IMG/VR virus record: IMGVR_UViG_3300045952_000124
Coordinates: 1-64,000 of that record
Length of the DNA stretch: 64,000 nucleotides
Reading direction: 5' to 3' (one strand)
Source of the DNA: a virus
The notes beneath the pieces are model-generated. The model had not been told where the DNA came from, made no database searches, and was given only the letters and a program-made list of their open reading frames with translations. Made by a program: the position numbers and the translations under genes. This document shows, one piece after another, positions 1-8,230 of this stretch (position 1 is the first letter of the stretch; each line of letters starts with the position of its first letter).

Positions 1-605
1 CAAGCCTGTCAAATCCTGCAACCTCTTACAATACAGAGACTACAAGCATAGACTACGCAGAGACTACACTTGCGGCAGGGGCGCGAGAGCCTGCGGCGGC
101 GGCTGCACCTGCACCTGCGGCGGCTGCGGCTGCGCCTGCTCCGCGTATCCCGTTCTATGTGGTGCAGCAAGCGGCGACGCTGTACAGGGACGGCTTGACG
201 GACGGGCATACCGCGACGCTGCTGGAATGGTGGGCAGGACTGCCGCCGCAGGAGCGGGAGGCGTACGTCGGCAGCATGGCGGTATACGCAGCGCGTGAGA
301 CGGCGAAGTACACTGGCGGCGGTCCGGTGCTGCGGTACTTCTGCACGGTGTTGCGTCGCTGCCTGCAGCATCCAACCGATTACGATGAGCGGCAGAGGGC
401 GGAAGCGGAAGGACGCCCGGCTCCTGCACCGAAGCGCGGCGCAAGACAGACCGCGATACCAACGAAGCAGGACGGCACGATTGACGAGAGCCAACTAAGC
501 CCGATTATGCGTGGTATCCTTGAACAGTCGAAGGAGCAGGCGGCGGAGCGCCGGGCAGCACGCGAACGCGCAGCCGGAGCCGGAATGAAGGGAGACACGA
601 ATTGA
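1..605 (+). CDS. Unrecognised protein, 5' end cut by window edge
   Basis: The frame beginning at base 3 is open from the window edge to the TGA at 603-605, so about 200 residues are visible and the real start lies outside; GTG 159 is only an internal alternative. The visible part begins Ser/Thr-rich, passes through a Pro/Ala linker that carries two CCTGCGGCGG motifs (90, 114), then a compact segment with a WW pair and several tyrosines, and ends in a charged helical tail. I recognise no domain. It overlaps the next gene by 4 bases, suggesting coupled translation. Confidence 0.7.
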   Translation, partial: SLSNPATSYNTETTSIDYAETTLAAGAREPAAAAAPAPAAAAAAPAPRIPFYVVQQAATLYRDGLTDGHTATLLEWWAGLPPQEREAYVGSMAVYAARETAKYTGGGPVLRYFCTVLRRCLQHPTDYDERQRAEAEGRPAPAPKRGARQTAIPTKQDGTIDESQLSPIMRGILEQSKEQAAERRAARERAAGAGMKGDTN

Positions 606-1045
606 ACGACGAAGCCAACGCGCATCCTGTAACGGGCTACTATGAGCCGACCTGTCAAGCCCGGCAGAAGGACGGGTCGCGGTGCAAGCGGTACGCTACG
701 TTCGCCGCGTGTGGTCCGACCTTCTTCTGCGGCACGCATATCAAGTCGTACAGGGCGGCTCCTGACGACGTGATGCGGCAGGTTTATCCTGAGCCGGCCT
801 TTGACCCGCGTGCGGTTAGCATACCGTGGCTTATGGCGGTCGCGGACATGGAAGCGGAGCAGGCGAAGCACAAAGAGCGGCAGGCTGCGGCATACGACAC
901 CAAAGCGGCAATCCTGCGGCGGCAGGCGATTGAAGCGCGCGCAAGAGCGACGCACTACAGGGGCATCTTGAAGGGGCGCATGACTTACACTCCGCAGGAA
1001 CAGGAAGCGCCGGAAGGAGGGAGCGATGGATCCGCAGTCGGATAG
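602..1045 (+). CDS. Small Cys-rich (zinc-finger-like) protein
   Basis: 147 residues, TTG start at 602 behind GAAGGGAG and overlapping the upstream stop. Residues 18-45 contain four cysteines and a histidine (C18, C27, C36, C42, H45) in a G-x-R-C-K-R ... F-C-x-x-H pattern typical of small phage zinc-binding domains that follow a basic loop. The C-terminal half is a long charged helix. Zinc and nucleic acid binding are inferred from the pattern only. It overlaps the next gene by 20 bases. Confidence 0.65.
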   Translation: MNDEANAHPVTGYYEPTCQARQKDGSRCKRYATFAACGPTFFCGTHIKSYRAAPDDVMRQVYPEPAFDPRAVSIPWLMAVADMEAEQAKHKERQAAAYDTKAAILRRQAIEARARATHYRGILKGRMTYTPQEQEAPEGGSDGSAVG

Positions 1046-1508
1046 GTTCGCGCTGGCGGCTGTGGCGGTCGGCTACTTGGACCTAATAGCGAAGCTACCG
1101 CGACCTGCGCCGCCGCAGGCTGTAGTAACCCTGCTTGACGCGGCTCTCGGGGCGCAGATACGCTGGTATCACAGGGTCTACAGGATACACGCCTGCGCCG
1201 CCGATGAGCAAGCCAACATAATCGCAGCCGCCCGGCAGTTGCTTGAGCTTGCGGGTCGGCAGGACATACACATCATGGAAGCAACGGACCCAACCGGACG
1301 GGGCGGCGTGTACGGCGAAGGGGAGCCGGAGCCGACCGACCGCGATAGCGGCGACGAACACAGAGAGCCGGGGCCGGAGCAGGTGCAGGCTTCTACTCTG
1401 CCGTTCAAGGTACGACCGAAGCCGACCGACGATCCGGTGTGGGACGCGATTGTGCGCGTTGGTGCGTCGCACGACCTGCCCGGCTTCGCCAATCCTAGCA
1501 GGAATTGA
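1026..1508 (+). CDS. Hypothetical protein
   Basis: 160 residues, ATG preceded by an excellent GGAAGGAGGG site inside the previous gene. The N-terminal 80 residues look globular and helical (Ala/Leu-rich, a WYHR motif), followed by an acidic, Pro/Glu/Arg linker and a short hydrophobic C-terminal segment. No family recognised. It contains one CCGCCGCAGG motif at 1110. Confidence 0.65.
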   Translation: MDPQSDRFALAAVAVGYLDLIAKLPRPAPPQAVVTLLDAALGAQIRWYHRVYRIHACAADEQANIIAAARQLLELAGRQDIHIMEATDPTGRGGVYGEGEPEPTDRDSGDEHREPGPEQVQASTLPFKVRPKPTDDPVWDAIVRVGASHDLPGFANPSRN

Positions 1509-1547
1509 GTAAAATACAGGTACAAACACACATGCAGAGGTGTAAAG

Positions 1548-2099
1548 ATGCGGCAGAATGGCTCTCAGAGCGTCCTATCTATCGAAGAACAGCTTGCGGC
1601 GGCGGGCGCGACCCGGAAAGATATGCACATCGGTTCCACCGGAGCCGGGCGCGACCGCAAGTACGGCAATGAGATTGTGGATAACCTTGACGGGCGGTTT
1701 GATAGCATTGTAGAATACAGGTCGTATGTAGGACTTCGGACACGCGAAGCCGCAGGAGAGATAACGGACCTGCGGCGGCAGGTGCAATTTGAAATCTACG
1801 TGAACGGTGTTTGGGTATGCGGTTGGAAGGCGGACTTTGTGTTTACGGAAGCGGGCAAGCTGGTAATCGCGGACGCTAAAGGGCGGCTTGACCGGGAGTT
1901 CACACGACTGTACAGGCTGTTCTATGCCCTGACGGGTATCCGCATACGCATCTACACGGAGAAGGGAATTGCGTCGGACCTGCCGCTCCGCTTTGAACGC
2001 GGGGCAGGGCGCGCCGAAGGGCTACAGAAGCGAAGTGGCAAGAGGCAATACACGGTAATCCGAAAGGGGGCAAACGGTGAAAGCGACAGTTACCTATAG
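1548..2099 (+). CDS. DUF1064-type phage nuclease (Holliday-junction-resolvase-like)
   Basis: 183 residues. The core follows the DUF1064 pattern: KYGNE (38-42), then FDS-x-x-E (E56), a GEI-x-DL strand before Q80-x-x-F, Y/W-x-ADF (D96) and V-I-A-D-A-K-G (D109, K111). This E...D...D-x-K arrangement is the active site of a PD-(D/E)XK-like endonuclease fold used by phages to resolve branched DNA or debranch it before packaging. It is of the family's usual size. The start region (MRQNGSQSVL) is encoded by a copy of the GAATGGCTCTCAG sequence also found in the interspersed noncoding element, so the first residues may be recent additions; a downstream start is possible. Overlaps the next gene by 23 bases. 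Confidence 0.8.
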   Translation: MRQNGSQSVLSIEEQLAAAGATRKDMHIGSTGAGRDRKYGNEIVDNLDGRFDSIVEYRSYVGLRTREAAGEITDLRRQVQFEIYVNGVWVCGWKADFVFTEAGKLVIADAKGRLDREFTRLYRLFYALTGIRIRIYTEKGIASDLPLRFERGAGRAEGLQKRSGKRQYTVIRKGANGESDSYL

Positions 2100-2634
2100 G
2101 CGGCTAGTACCGCTCCGGCAGTACGAGAACGAAGCGTATGAGCTAACGTTGGAGGTAGACACGGGCGGAGAGGAGCCTTATTCGCAGGCGCACATTGACG
2201 AAGCGTTCCAACAGGTGCGCCGAGACGTGATCCGGCAGTGTCCGCCGAACGTGCAGGCGTATGAGGGGATTGAACGGGAGCAGGAGCCACAGGCGCAGGT
2301 CGCGCAGGCTGCAGACCCGCCGTTCAATGAGGGTGGCGATGCGCCGTACGTTCCGGCGTGGGCTCCGCAGAAGCAAGTCATTACAGCGCCGCCGCAGGTC
2401 GCAGGCTCCAACGGCTACGACAGGTCGGAGCGGGCAGGGGTGAGCAGCACGCCCGGCAACCCTGCGTCCGAGAAGCAGTGGAAGCTACTTGACAAGCTAT
2501 GCGCGGAGCAGGGCATCGTGCTTGACACTCTGCTCTATGAGCGCGGGCTTGACCCGAACAGCCTGTCAAGCCGGGACGCAAGCGCGACGATTGAGGCGCT
2601 TATGCCTATGAGCAAAGGTCCGGGGCGGCGCTAA
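2077..2634 (+). CDS. Hypothetical protein, possible DNA-transaction accessory
   Basis: 185 residues, GTG start after AAAGGGGG. The N terminus (about 1-60) is a strand-rich domain with a QYENEAYEL motif; a disordered Pro/Gln/Ala middle follows; the last 55 residues read SEKQWKLLDKLCAEQGI ... ASATIEAL, a small helical module that I have seen at the C terminus of phage recombination and ssDNA-binding proteins. Position directly after the nuclease fits such a role, but the assignment is inference. Confidence 0.6.
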   Translation: MKATVTYRRLVPLRQYENEAYELTLEVDTGGEEPYSQAHIDEAFQQVRRDVIRQCPPNVQAYEGIEREQEPQAQVAQAADPPFNEGGDAPYVPAWAPQKQVITAPPQVAGSNGYDRSERAGVSSTPGNPASEKQWKLLDKLCAEQGIVLDTLLYERGLDPNSLSSRDASATIEALMPMSKGPGRR

Positions 2635-2879
2635 TGGGCGCCCTCTCCTACGCGGAAGTGTTCAACGCGGTCCGGGCGGAGATGCCGGACGCAGATTGGA
2701 CGGACGTTACAGTAGAAGCGCAGCGCAGGTTTCACGGCGACGTTGTAATGGCCCTGATAAGGGACGCGGCGACGGCGCAAGAGATGTTCGGAGACGATGA
2801 GCTAGAAAGGTTCGCATCGGAATACAAGAGAGCGCAGTTAGAAAAGACGGCAGTCTTGCCGCCTGCGGACGATCTGTAG
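2634..2879 (+). CDS. Hypothetical protein, 81 aa
   Basis: Starts in a TAATG overlap with the previous stop, so it is translationally coupled. Mostly helical, acidic C terminus, no Cys, no recognised motif. Confidence 0.6.
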   Translation: MGALSYAEVFNAVRAEMPDADWTDVTVEAQRRFHGDVVMALIRDAATAQEMFGDDELERFASEYKRAQLEKTAVLPPADDL

Positions 2880-2973
2880 ATCGCGGCAGTTAGAAGCCGC
2901 GAGACACGCGGCAGGTTGCGGAGTAGCGTCGCCCGGCAGAACAGAGGACAGGAGCCGGGAAGGGGTACGCGGA

Positions 2974-3255
2974 GTGAGCGCGACGGTGATAGACTTTAGC
3001 GAACATGCGCGACGGCGCGGGCGGGCGGTATGCCCGGACCCGGAGCCGATACCGATCCCTGATGCTATGGATCAGGGCTTGATGCTGTTGCTCCGCGTCC
3101 TGCCGGACCTGCAAGACAAGCCTGCGGACTTTGAGAGCCTGCTGGAGCGGCTGTCGGAAGCGGCGCGGGGCGAATTGCTAGCGGGGCGGCTTGAAGGCAG
3201 CACGGCGATTATGGCAGTCCGGCTCCTGCTTATGGCAGGGACCGGGAGAGGGTGA
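2974..3255 (+). CDS. Hypothetical protein, 93 aa
   Basis: GTG start behind GGAAGGGG. A basic patch (HARRRGR) precedes a Pro/Asp-rich segment and two amphipathic helices. No recognised family. The 94 bases before it hold no gene and no clear promoter. Confidence 0.55.
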   Translation: MSATVIDFSEHARRRGRAVCPDPEPIPIPDAMDQGLMLLLRVLPDLQDKPADFESLLERLSEAARGELLAGRLEGSTAIMAVRLLLMAGTGRG

Positions 3256-3647
3256 GAGGGCGCACGATGTACCCAAACCTGAACCCGGAGCAGATGCGGC
3301 AGGCTGCAGATGAAATCCTGCGGGCGGCGGTTGAGTACGCGGTCGTAGCGGGGCGGCTCCGCGACACGAAGGCGTACAGAGAGCCGTCAACCGATGCGGA
3401 CGTGCATAACGCATACCGCGACCGCAGGGGAGCCGCCGCCGCAAGCAATCGGCTAATTGACACGGTTCAACACTGGATGCGGCTAGGCATAGGCACGCTA
3501 GGCACACTACAAGGAGGCAACACACATGGCACAGGACAACCGGAAGAACGACGGCTTATTCCGACCGCCGACGAACCTGCTGATACCTACATCGGCATTG
3601 AGGCGGGCGGAGCGCGAGAAGGAGTTGAGCCAAGAGGAGCAGAATAA
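3252..3647 (+). CDS. Hypothetical protein overlapping the next gene by 122 bases
   Basis: Start is GTG 3252 (overlapping the upstream stop) or ATG 3267, which has an AGAGGG site. The first 80 residues look like a real helical protein. The last 40 residues are encoded inside the start of the next gene, whose own ribosome site (AAGGAGG, 3510) is much stronger. Either this is a genuine long overlap or the C terminus is an accident of a frame lacking stops. Function unknown. Confidence 0.5.
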   Translation: MRGRTMYPNLNPEQMRQAADEILRAAVEYAVVAGRLRDTKAYREPSTDADVHNAYRDRRGAAAASNRLIDTVQHWMRLGIGTLGTLQGGNTHGTGQPEERRLIPTADEPADTYIGIEAGGAREGVEPRGAE

Positions 3648-4017
3648 GGCGCAGTTAGAAGCGACCGCGCAGGTGGAAAACATCGGGCTTGACCCGGCGA
3701 CTTTGACGGGCGGCAGGGGCGTCGCAAGGCTATCGTTTGGCGACCCTTCGGAGTTGTACGCCGGATTGGTGTGCGACATGGGGCATCGTAAGACCGTGCC
3801 GTTGGTCGAGTACATACGCGGGCTAGAAGAACGCAGCATGGCTATATGTCACAACCCGGAACACGGTACAGCGCTGCACCAGATCAGGGCGGCAACGGGG
3901 CGCGTACCGCATGAGCTAGCGTTGAAGCAGCAATTCCGCATAATGACGGTCGCGGTCGCGGCTGTGCAGGAGCAGGGCGCGCAGGAGCAGGTCGCGACGG
4001 AAGGGGCGACAGAATGA
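3526..4017 (+). CDS. Hypothetical protein, 163 aa
   Basis: Very strong ribosome site (AAGGAGG, 9 bases before ATG). Charged N-terminal helix (residues about 25-50), a central region with a single C-D-M-G-H and C-H-N-P-E-H pair (Cys and His spacing compatible with a metal site), and a helical Ala/Gln tail. No family recognised. Confidence 0.6.
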   Translation: MAQDNRKNDGLFRPPTNLLIPTSALRRAEREKELSQEEQNKAQLEATAQVENIGLDPATLTGGRGVARLSFGDPSELYAGLVCDMGHRKTVPLVEYIRGLEERSMAICHNPEHGTALHQIRAATGRVPHELALKQQFRIMTVAVAAVQEQGAQEQVATEGATE

Positions 4018-4313
4018 GCGGCATACACGTTGCATCGCAGGTGAACAGCAGAGACAAGTCGCCGGGCGTAATGCTCCGCGTCAATGAGGACTTCGTGATA
4101 CTTACACCTGCGGACGCCCGGAAGGTCGCGGCGGACCTGCTTGAAGCGGCGCAGGCGGCGATTGGCGACGCCTTTATCTACAACTTCCTGCAGTCGCACG
4201 GCTTCTCGGTTGGGCAGTCGGTCGCGGCGATACAAGCGCTCCGCGACTACAGGCAAGGGTTGGAGAAGTCGGCAGGGGCAGAGGAAGCAGAGGAAGCAGA
4301 GGAACAGGAATAG
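4014..4313 (+). CDS. Small phage protein with LTPxDA helix motif
   Basis: 99 residues, ATGA overlap with the previous stop. Contains VILTPADARKVAADLLEAA, a helix-start pattern (L-T-P-x-x-A-x-x-x-A) common in short uncharacterised phage proteins, followed by aromatic residues and a strongly acidic EEAEEAEEQE tail. Confidence 0.55.
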   Translation: MSGIHVASQVNSRDKSPGVMLRVNEDFVILTPADARKVAADLLEAAQAAIGDAFIYNFLQSHGFSVGQSVAAIQALRDYRQGLEKSAGAEEAEEAEEQE

Positions 4314-4365
4314 GCGCATAGGCGCGTCGCATATCCGACCTGCGACCGATTGACAGGAGTTCAGC

Positions 4366-4905
4366 ATGAGGTACGATGTACGGTGTTTATCGCTTACGCA
4401 GCCGTGGGCGACTTTGATGGTCATAGGAGCGAAGCGGATTGAAACGCGGAGTTGGTACACGGCGTATCGCGGGCTAGTCGGCATACATGCGTCAAAGGGC
4501 TATCCGCCCGATGCGCGCAACTTCGCGAAGTCTCGCCCGGTCTATGAGCTGCTTCTGGACGGCGGTTTCAGCACAATATCGTCGCCGGGCGTGCAGGAGC
4601 CGCTTGACATGACTTCGCGGGGCTTCGGTGAGGTGCAGCCGATGCCGTTCGGCTCAATCGTAGCGGTCGGCAGGCTTGACGAGTGTAAGAGTACGGAAGC
4701 GTTGCTATACGCCGACGCTGTGACGAAGCAGGAGCGGCTACTAGGCAACTACCAACCGGGGCGGTACGGCTTCCTGATAGGCGATATAGTGCGCCTGCCG
4801 GAGCCGATACCCGCGAGAGGCATGTTAGGACTGTGGACACCGGACGCAACAACAGCAGAGCAGTTGGTATCGTTCTGGACAGGGAGAGCGCAGTCCCGGC
4901 TATGA
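4366..4905 (+). CDS. ASCH-domain protein
   Basis: 179 residues behind a TTGACAGGAG leader. The first 50 residues match the ASCH domain closely: L-S-L-T-Q-P-W-A-T-L, G-A-K-R-I-E-T-R-S-W, Y-R-G-x-V-x-I-H-A-S-K, and G-S-I-V-A-V-G-R-L further on. ASCH domains share the PUA-like fold and bind RNA or modified bases; phage members are common but their substrate is unknown. Given the modification-enzyme cluster downstream, a role in recognising a modified nucleotide is possible (inference). Confidence 0.85.
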   Translation: MRYDVRCLSLTQPWATLMVIGAKRIETRSWYTAYRGLVGIHASKGYPPDARNFAKSRPVYELLLDGGFSTISSPGVQEPLDMTSRGFGEVQPMPFGSIVAVGRLDECKSTEALLYADAVTKQERLLGNYQPGRYGFLIGDIVRLPEPIPARGMLGLWTPDATTAEQLVSFWTGRAQSRL

Positions 4906-5258
4906 TACTGCTCCTGCGCTTGAACGAAGTCAGATACGTGGGCGACGCGGTGTCTCCGCCCGATCCGCACCTGTACCGCCTGCGGCTTGGCGACCGCCTG
5001 TACGTGTGGCTAGGCATCGGGGAAGACTTGCTGCCGGAAGTCGGCACGAAGCTAATCACCGTATGGGAAACGGCGGGCGACGCGGCGCTAGCGCAGGAGC
5101 ATCCGGTCGCGGTAGAAGTTGAATGGCCTCTGCCGTCCGGCGCGGTCGTGAAAATGCGCTGGCGCATCGGGCAGCGCTGCGTTCTGCTGCCGCCCGGACA
5201 TAAATTGGGCGCAGGGGAGCAGGCAGCGCCGCCGCCGCAGGCTTCAAGGCAAGTTTAG
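4902..5258 (+). CDS. Hypothetical protein, 118 aa
   Basis: I choose ATG 4902, which forms an ATGA overlap with the ASCH gene stop; a GTG/ATG further up (4833) would overlap by 73 bases. The product is strand-rich (alternating hydrophobics, WLGIGEDLLPEVG) and ends in an AAPPPQA tail encoded by a CCGCCGCAGG copy. Last gene before the promoter at 5323. Confidence 0.55.
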   Translation: MILLLRLNEVRYVGDAVSPPDPHLYRLRLGDRLYVWLGIGEDLLPEVGTKLITVWETAGDAALAQEHPVAVEVEWPLPSGAVVKMRWRIGQRCVLLPPGHKLGAGEQAAPPPQASRQV

Positions 5259-5260
5259 AG

Positions 5261-5314
5261 CGCGTGAGATGACACAGGGCGCGTCAGGTGCGTTGCGGCA
5301 GTATAAACGCACCT
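5261..5314 (+). repeat. 3' element with GAGATGACAC and a following hairpin
   Basis: GAGATGACAC (5266-5275), followed by AGGGCGCGTCA, directly after the previous stop codon; the same string recurs at 51749, 55050, 60088 and 62532. Eleven bases later AGGTGCGTT (5286-5294) and AACGCACCT (5306-5314) form a perfect 9 bp stem with an 11-base loop. No U-run follows. Probable transcript 3' end or processing element. Confidence 0.6.
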
Positions 5315-5322
5315 GTGAGCGC

Positions 5323-5373
5323 TTGACAGCCGTCCTGCGGCGGCGGTATAATGTCGTAGTCGCGGAATACGAC
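5323..5373 (+). promoter_or_regulatory. Promoter with operator-like box (P1)
   Basis: TTGACA (5323-5328), 18-base spacer containing CCTGCGGCGG, TATAAT (5347-5352). The operator-like dyad GTCGTA (5353-5358)-N9-TACGAC (5368-5373) begins at the base after the -10, so it should cover the start site. The same box follows eight other promoters in the window. A small CCCG-CGA-CGGG hairpin (5375-5385) lies in the leader. Confidence 0.8.
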
Positions 5374-5411
5374 ACCCGCGACGGGCAAGAACACACAAGG
5401 AGGCAATCGGA

Positions 5412-6620
5412 ATGACCGAATTACTGGTAAGGGACGGGCATTTGACCGAGAAGATCGTGTTTACCGGACCTGCGGTGTATCAGGGCGAAGCGGAAGCGGA
5501 CCCGGCTGTGGCTGTGCTGCCCGCGAAGACGCTCCGCAAGTACATCGCGGTCGTTGAAGCAGTCTCGGCGGCATCGGGCATTGTAACGGACCGCCCGAAG
5601 TGGCACGACGCGATGCAGAGTTGGGTCCGGTCGGCGGCTCCGGCGAAGGGCATGCTGCTAATTAGCAACGATGAGTACAACACGCTTGCGAATAAGCACT
5701 CCAACCTGCGGAGCGACCTGAACGATTGGTACTCTGAGCTACGCGCCGACATGAACGTGCCGGGCAGTCCGTACGACATGAGCGATGAGGAAATGATCGG
5801 CTACTTGAAGGCGCACGTCGCGACGTACATGAGCAAGAAGCAGCCGCCGCAGGGCGACGCCGAGACGCTTCTTATCGGCATGCCGCACCTGTTGGATTTA
5901 GCGGCGCAGTTGGGCATTGAGAACCCTGCGGCGGCGGCGAAGCACCTGTTTGAGCAGATAATAAACATGACGGCGCATCTGCGGAAGCGGCTTGACGATT
6001 GCAAGGCGGCAAGCGACGAAGTTGACCGGACATGGAAGGAAGTCCGCCGACACCTGCGCGACATTGACGGCGATCTGCGCCCGCACGACCCACTGTACGC
6101 CGCGTCGGTTGACCACCCGGACGAAGCGCAGGGCATATTCGTTGACTACGTGCTGCAAGAGGTTGCCCGCGCCGTGCGGCGGCTCCTGCAGGACTTGGCG
6201 GACGTGAAGCACGCTGCAGAGATAGGCGCAAGGGAGCGCACGGCGTTTGAGGTCGCGCTTAGGGTCGCAACGGCGGACTTGAAGGAGGCGCGGGGCGACG
6301 TGCTGCAGGACTTGAACAACATGATAACCGAAATTGAGACGGTGCTTGAAGTGCGCGAACCTCTGCGACCGCACGCGGAGCAGGAGCCGGGCGCGCAGCA
6401 AACAGCGCCGCCGCAGGCTGTTGAGTTGCAGGTGACAACTGCGTCCTACTATCCGGGCGACCGTTGCCCGCGCTGCCCCGGCACGCTTGTGAGGACCGTT
6501 GCATCGGATGGTGTTAGTGCGGGCGTCTACGTTGAGTGCGATAGCTGCCACCACGCTTACACGATAGCGCCGGGCTATGAGCCGCCGCAGGCTCCGCGTG
6601 CGCTGCCGATTGAGGACTAA
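5412..6620 (+). CDS. Large hypothetical protein with C-terminal zinc ribbon
   Basis: 402 residues, AAGGAGG site, first gene behind promoter P1. Residues about 130-320 are long charged helices (coiled-coil-like heptads around 185-215 and 250-310). A Pro/Gln linker precedes a C-terminal C352-P-R-C355 ... C376-D-S-C379 zinc ribbon. No family recognised; the architecture (helical body plus nucleic-acid-type ribbon) suggests a DNA-associated role, which is inference. Confidence 0.65.
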   Translation: MTELLVRDGHLTEKIVFTGPAVYQGEAEADPAVAVLPAKTLRKYIAVVEAVSAASGIVTDRPKWHDAMQSWVRSAAPAKGMLLISNDEYNTLANKHSNLRSDLNDWYSELRADMNVPGSPYDMSDEEMIGYLKAHVATYMSKKQPPQGDAETLLIGMPHLLDLAAQLGIENPAAAAKHLFEQIINMTAHLRKRLDDCKAASDEVDRTWKEVRRHLRDIDGDLRPHDPLYAASVDHPDEAQGIFVDYVLQEVARAVRRLLQDLADVKHAAEIGARERTAFEVALRVATADLKEARGDVLQDLNNMITEIETVLEVREPLRPHAEQEPGAQQTAPPQAVELQVTTASYYPGDRCPRCPGTLVRTVASDGVSAGVYVECDSCHHAYTIAPGYEPPQAPRALPIED

Positions 6621-6634
6621 CGGAGAAAGCCGGA

Positions 6635-7171
6635 ATGACTGCCGCAGGTCGGATCGTCGCCGTCTACAGCGACGGCGGAGTGGTGTTGAAAAACCCGTCG
6701 CCGTGGGCAGGTACGTGGGCATGGGTCCACGTAGACGAAGCCGGGCAGGTCGTGAACGAAGGGAGCGGCGTCCTGCCCGGCTCCGCCGCCCGCCCGGTAT
6801 CAAACAACGTCGCGGAGTTGGAAGCAGCCGTGCGGGGCATTGAGGCGCTGCCTGCGGGCTGCACGCCCTTCGCCCTGTACACGGATAGCGATGTGACCGC
6901 AGGGCGCATATCAGCTACGTACAGTGGCACGGGCTACACGTACGCCTACAGGGGCATATCCGACGCCCTGCGAGAGCGGGCGCAGGCGTGCATCGCCCGG
7001 TATGAATACGGTGTGGTGCTATTAGCCGGACACCCAACACGCGCAGAGTTGGCGGCAGGCAGGAGCCGGGGCGGACTGCCCGTCTCGCCGCATAACGTGC
7101 GGTGCGATGCGCTGTGCAAGGAGCGCGCGATTGAGTTCCTAGACGAATTGAGGGAGTTAGGCTTGCTATGA
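6635..7171 (+). CDS. rnhA: RNase HI-like ribonuclease
   Basis: 178 residues. The RNase HI active site is present in order: D13 in Y-S-D-G-G, E61 in N-N-V-A-E-L-E-A, D84 in Y-T-D-S-D, a flexible-loop histidine in A-G-H-P (H133) and D158 in N-V-R-C-D-A-L. Such enzymes cut the RNA strand of RNA-DNA hybrids, for example primers or R-loops. Length is slightly above the 150-residue bacterial enzyme, owing to an insert around 98-112. It overlaps the next gene by 4 bases. Confidence 0.85.
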   Translation: MTAAGRIVAVYSDGGVVLKNPSPWAGTWAWVHVDEAGQVVNEGSGVLPGSAARPVSNNVAELEAAVRGIEALPAGCTPFALYTDSDVTAGRISATYSGTGYTYAYRGISDALRERAQACIARYEYGVVLLAGHPTRAELAAGRSRGGLPVSPHNVRCDALCKERAIEFLDELRELGLL

Positions 7172-7755
7172 TAGACACTGAAACGAAAGAAGCGTTTGCG
7201 CGCAACCTGCCGACTACGATTGACGAGTTTCGCAGAGGGACGGGCCAAAAGCCCGCCTTCGTGTTCGTATCGGCGGCGGATTGGACGGTCAACGAAGTGC
7301 AGGAGCGCGGGCTACACCGATGGGGCTTGCACGTCCGCATAGACAAGACCCTGCCGTCAGGTATGGTGCTTGTGACCGGGCCGCGACCGGACCGGGCGGC
7401 GTATGAGCAGGGCATCGGCGCAGCGAAGGCGGACCCGGACAATACCGTGCTGTTTGACACGCTTGAGGAGAACCTTCGCGACGTGCTGCACGAAGTAGCC
7501 CGAGAGCGCCGCAGGCAGGAAGCGAAGTTCGGCTACCACGAACACTATCCTATGGAGTACCTGAGCATAATCGGAGAGGAGTACGGCGAAGCGTGCCGGG
7601 CGGCTAACACGTCGCATTGGAACGCAGAGAGCCTAGCCGCCTACAGGGAGGAGCTAGTGCATCTGGCGGCGACGACGATACAGGCGATACAGGGGCTTGA
7701 CATGGCGGGCGAAGAACACGACTTTACGCCTGCGGAGCGGGAGGCGCGGGTATGA
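7168..7755 (+). CDS. MazG-like NTP pyrophosphohydrolase with N-terminal extension
   Basis: 195 residues. The C-terminal half (about 105-185) follows the phage MazG-like pattern: E-R-R-R-Q-E-A-K-F-G, then I-I-G-E-E-Y-G-E (E137, E138, E141) and Y-R-E-E-L-V-H-L-A-A-T-T (E161, E162), the two-helix metal-binding arrangement of all-alpha NTP-PPases that cleave dNTPs or modified nucleotides to monophosphates. The N-terminal 100 residues are unrelated and unrecognised. A pyrophosphatase fits a nucleotide-modification pathway, where it would remove the unmodified or toxic triphosphate. Overlaps neighbours on both sides (ATGA). Confidence 0.78.
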   Translation: MIDTETKEAFARNLPTTIDEFRRGTGQKPAFVFVSAADWTVNEVQERGLHRWGLHVRIDKTLPSGMVLVTGPRPDRAAYEQGIGAAKADPDNTVLFDTLEENLRDVLHEVARERRRQEAKFGYHEHYPMEYLSIIGEEYGEACRAANTSHWNAESLAAYREELVHLAATTIQAIQGLDMAGEEHDFTPAEREARV

Positions 7756-8039
7756 CCGAAGGTGGGCAGGAAGTCATGGGACCGCCCGCGAAGCAGAAGC
7801 GCAAGCATCGGCGGTTGGGACACCTGCCGCCGTATGAGCCGTACGTGCGGCGCAGGTGGCACGACGGAGAGCGGATAACGCTGTCAATACTGTGCGGCTG
7901 CGGCGCGGAGCAGTTACAATATGAGCATGTCTTCCGGGGCTGCGGCAAGCGCTGCGAAGAATGCGGCGGCAAGATTACCAACCGGGGCGCGTACATACCG
8001 CCGCAGGTCGCGCCCGTTCAACAGGAGCAGAACGCATGA
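7752..8039 (+). CDS. Small zinc-finger-like protein
   Basis: 95 residues, basic N terminus (KQKRKHRR) followed by C-G-C-G ... C-G-K-R-C-E-E-C-G-G, giving five closely spaced cysteines that could form one zinc site. Overlaps both neighbours by 4 bases. Function unknown. Confidence 0.6.
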   Translation: MTEGGQEVMGPPAKQKRKHRRLGHLPPYEPYVRRRWHDGERITLSILCGCGAEQLQYEHVFRGCGKRCEECGGKITNRGAYIPPQVAPVQQEQNA

Positions 8040-8230
8040 AGCCGCCGCCGATACCGTTGATACCGCCGATACCTACAGCGCAGCCGCAAGACTTCCTGCC
8101 GCCGCCGCAGGTTCTTTCCGGCAGCACGGAAGCATTGGGCTTGACCCTGCTAATCCTGCTCTGCATGGTGTGCTTCGTCGCGCTTGCGCTTGTGGTCGTA
8201 GCGGGAGAACGCGACAGAAGCAGGAGTTGA
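8036..8230 (+). CDS. Small single-pass membrane protein
   Basis: 64 residues from ATG 8036, overlapping the previous stop as ATGA. A proline-rich N terminus (PPPIPLIPPIP) is followed by one long hydrophobic segment (about residues 34-56, LTLLILLCMVCFVALALVVV) and a short charged tail. Probable inner-membrane protein; it is far from the lysis region, so a role in lysis is not implied. Confidence 0.6.
   Translation: MKPPPIPLIPPIPTAQPQDFLPPPQVLSGSTEALGLTLLILLCMVCFVALALVVVAGERDRSRS

Noticed and set aside
380-955. Long minus-strand open frames throughout the window
   Set aside because: They lie opposite real genes in GC-rich DNA, have Arg/Ser/Pro-rich products and no ribosome sites; only the one at 42550-43077 passed.
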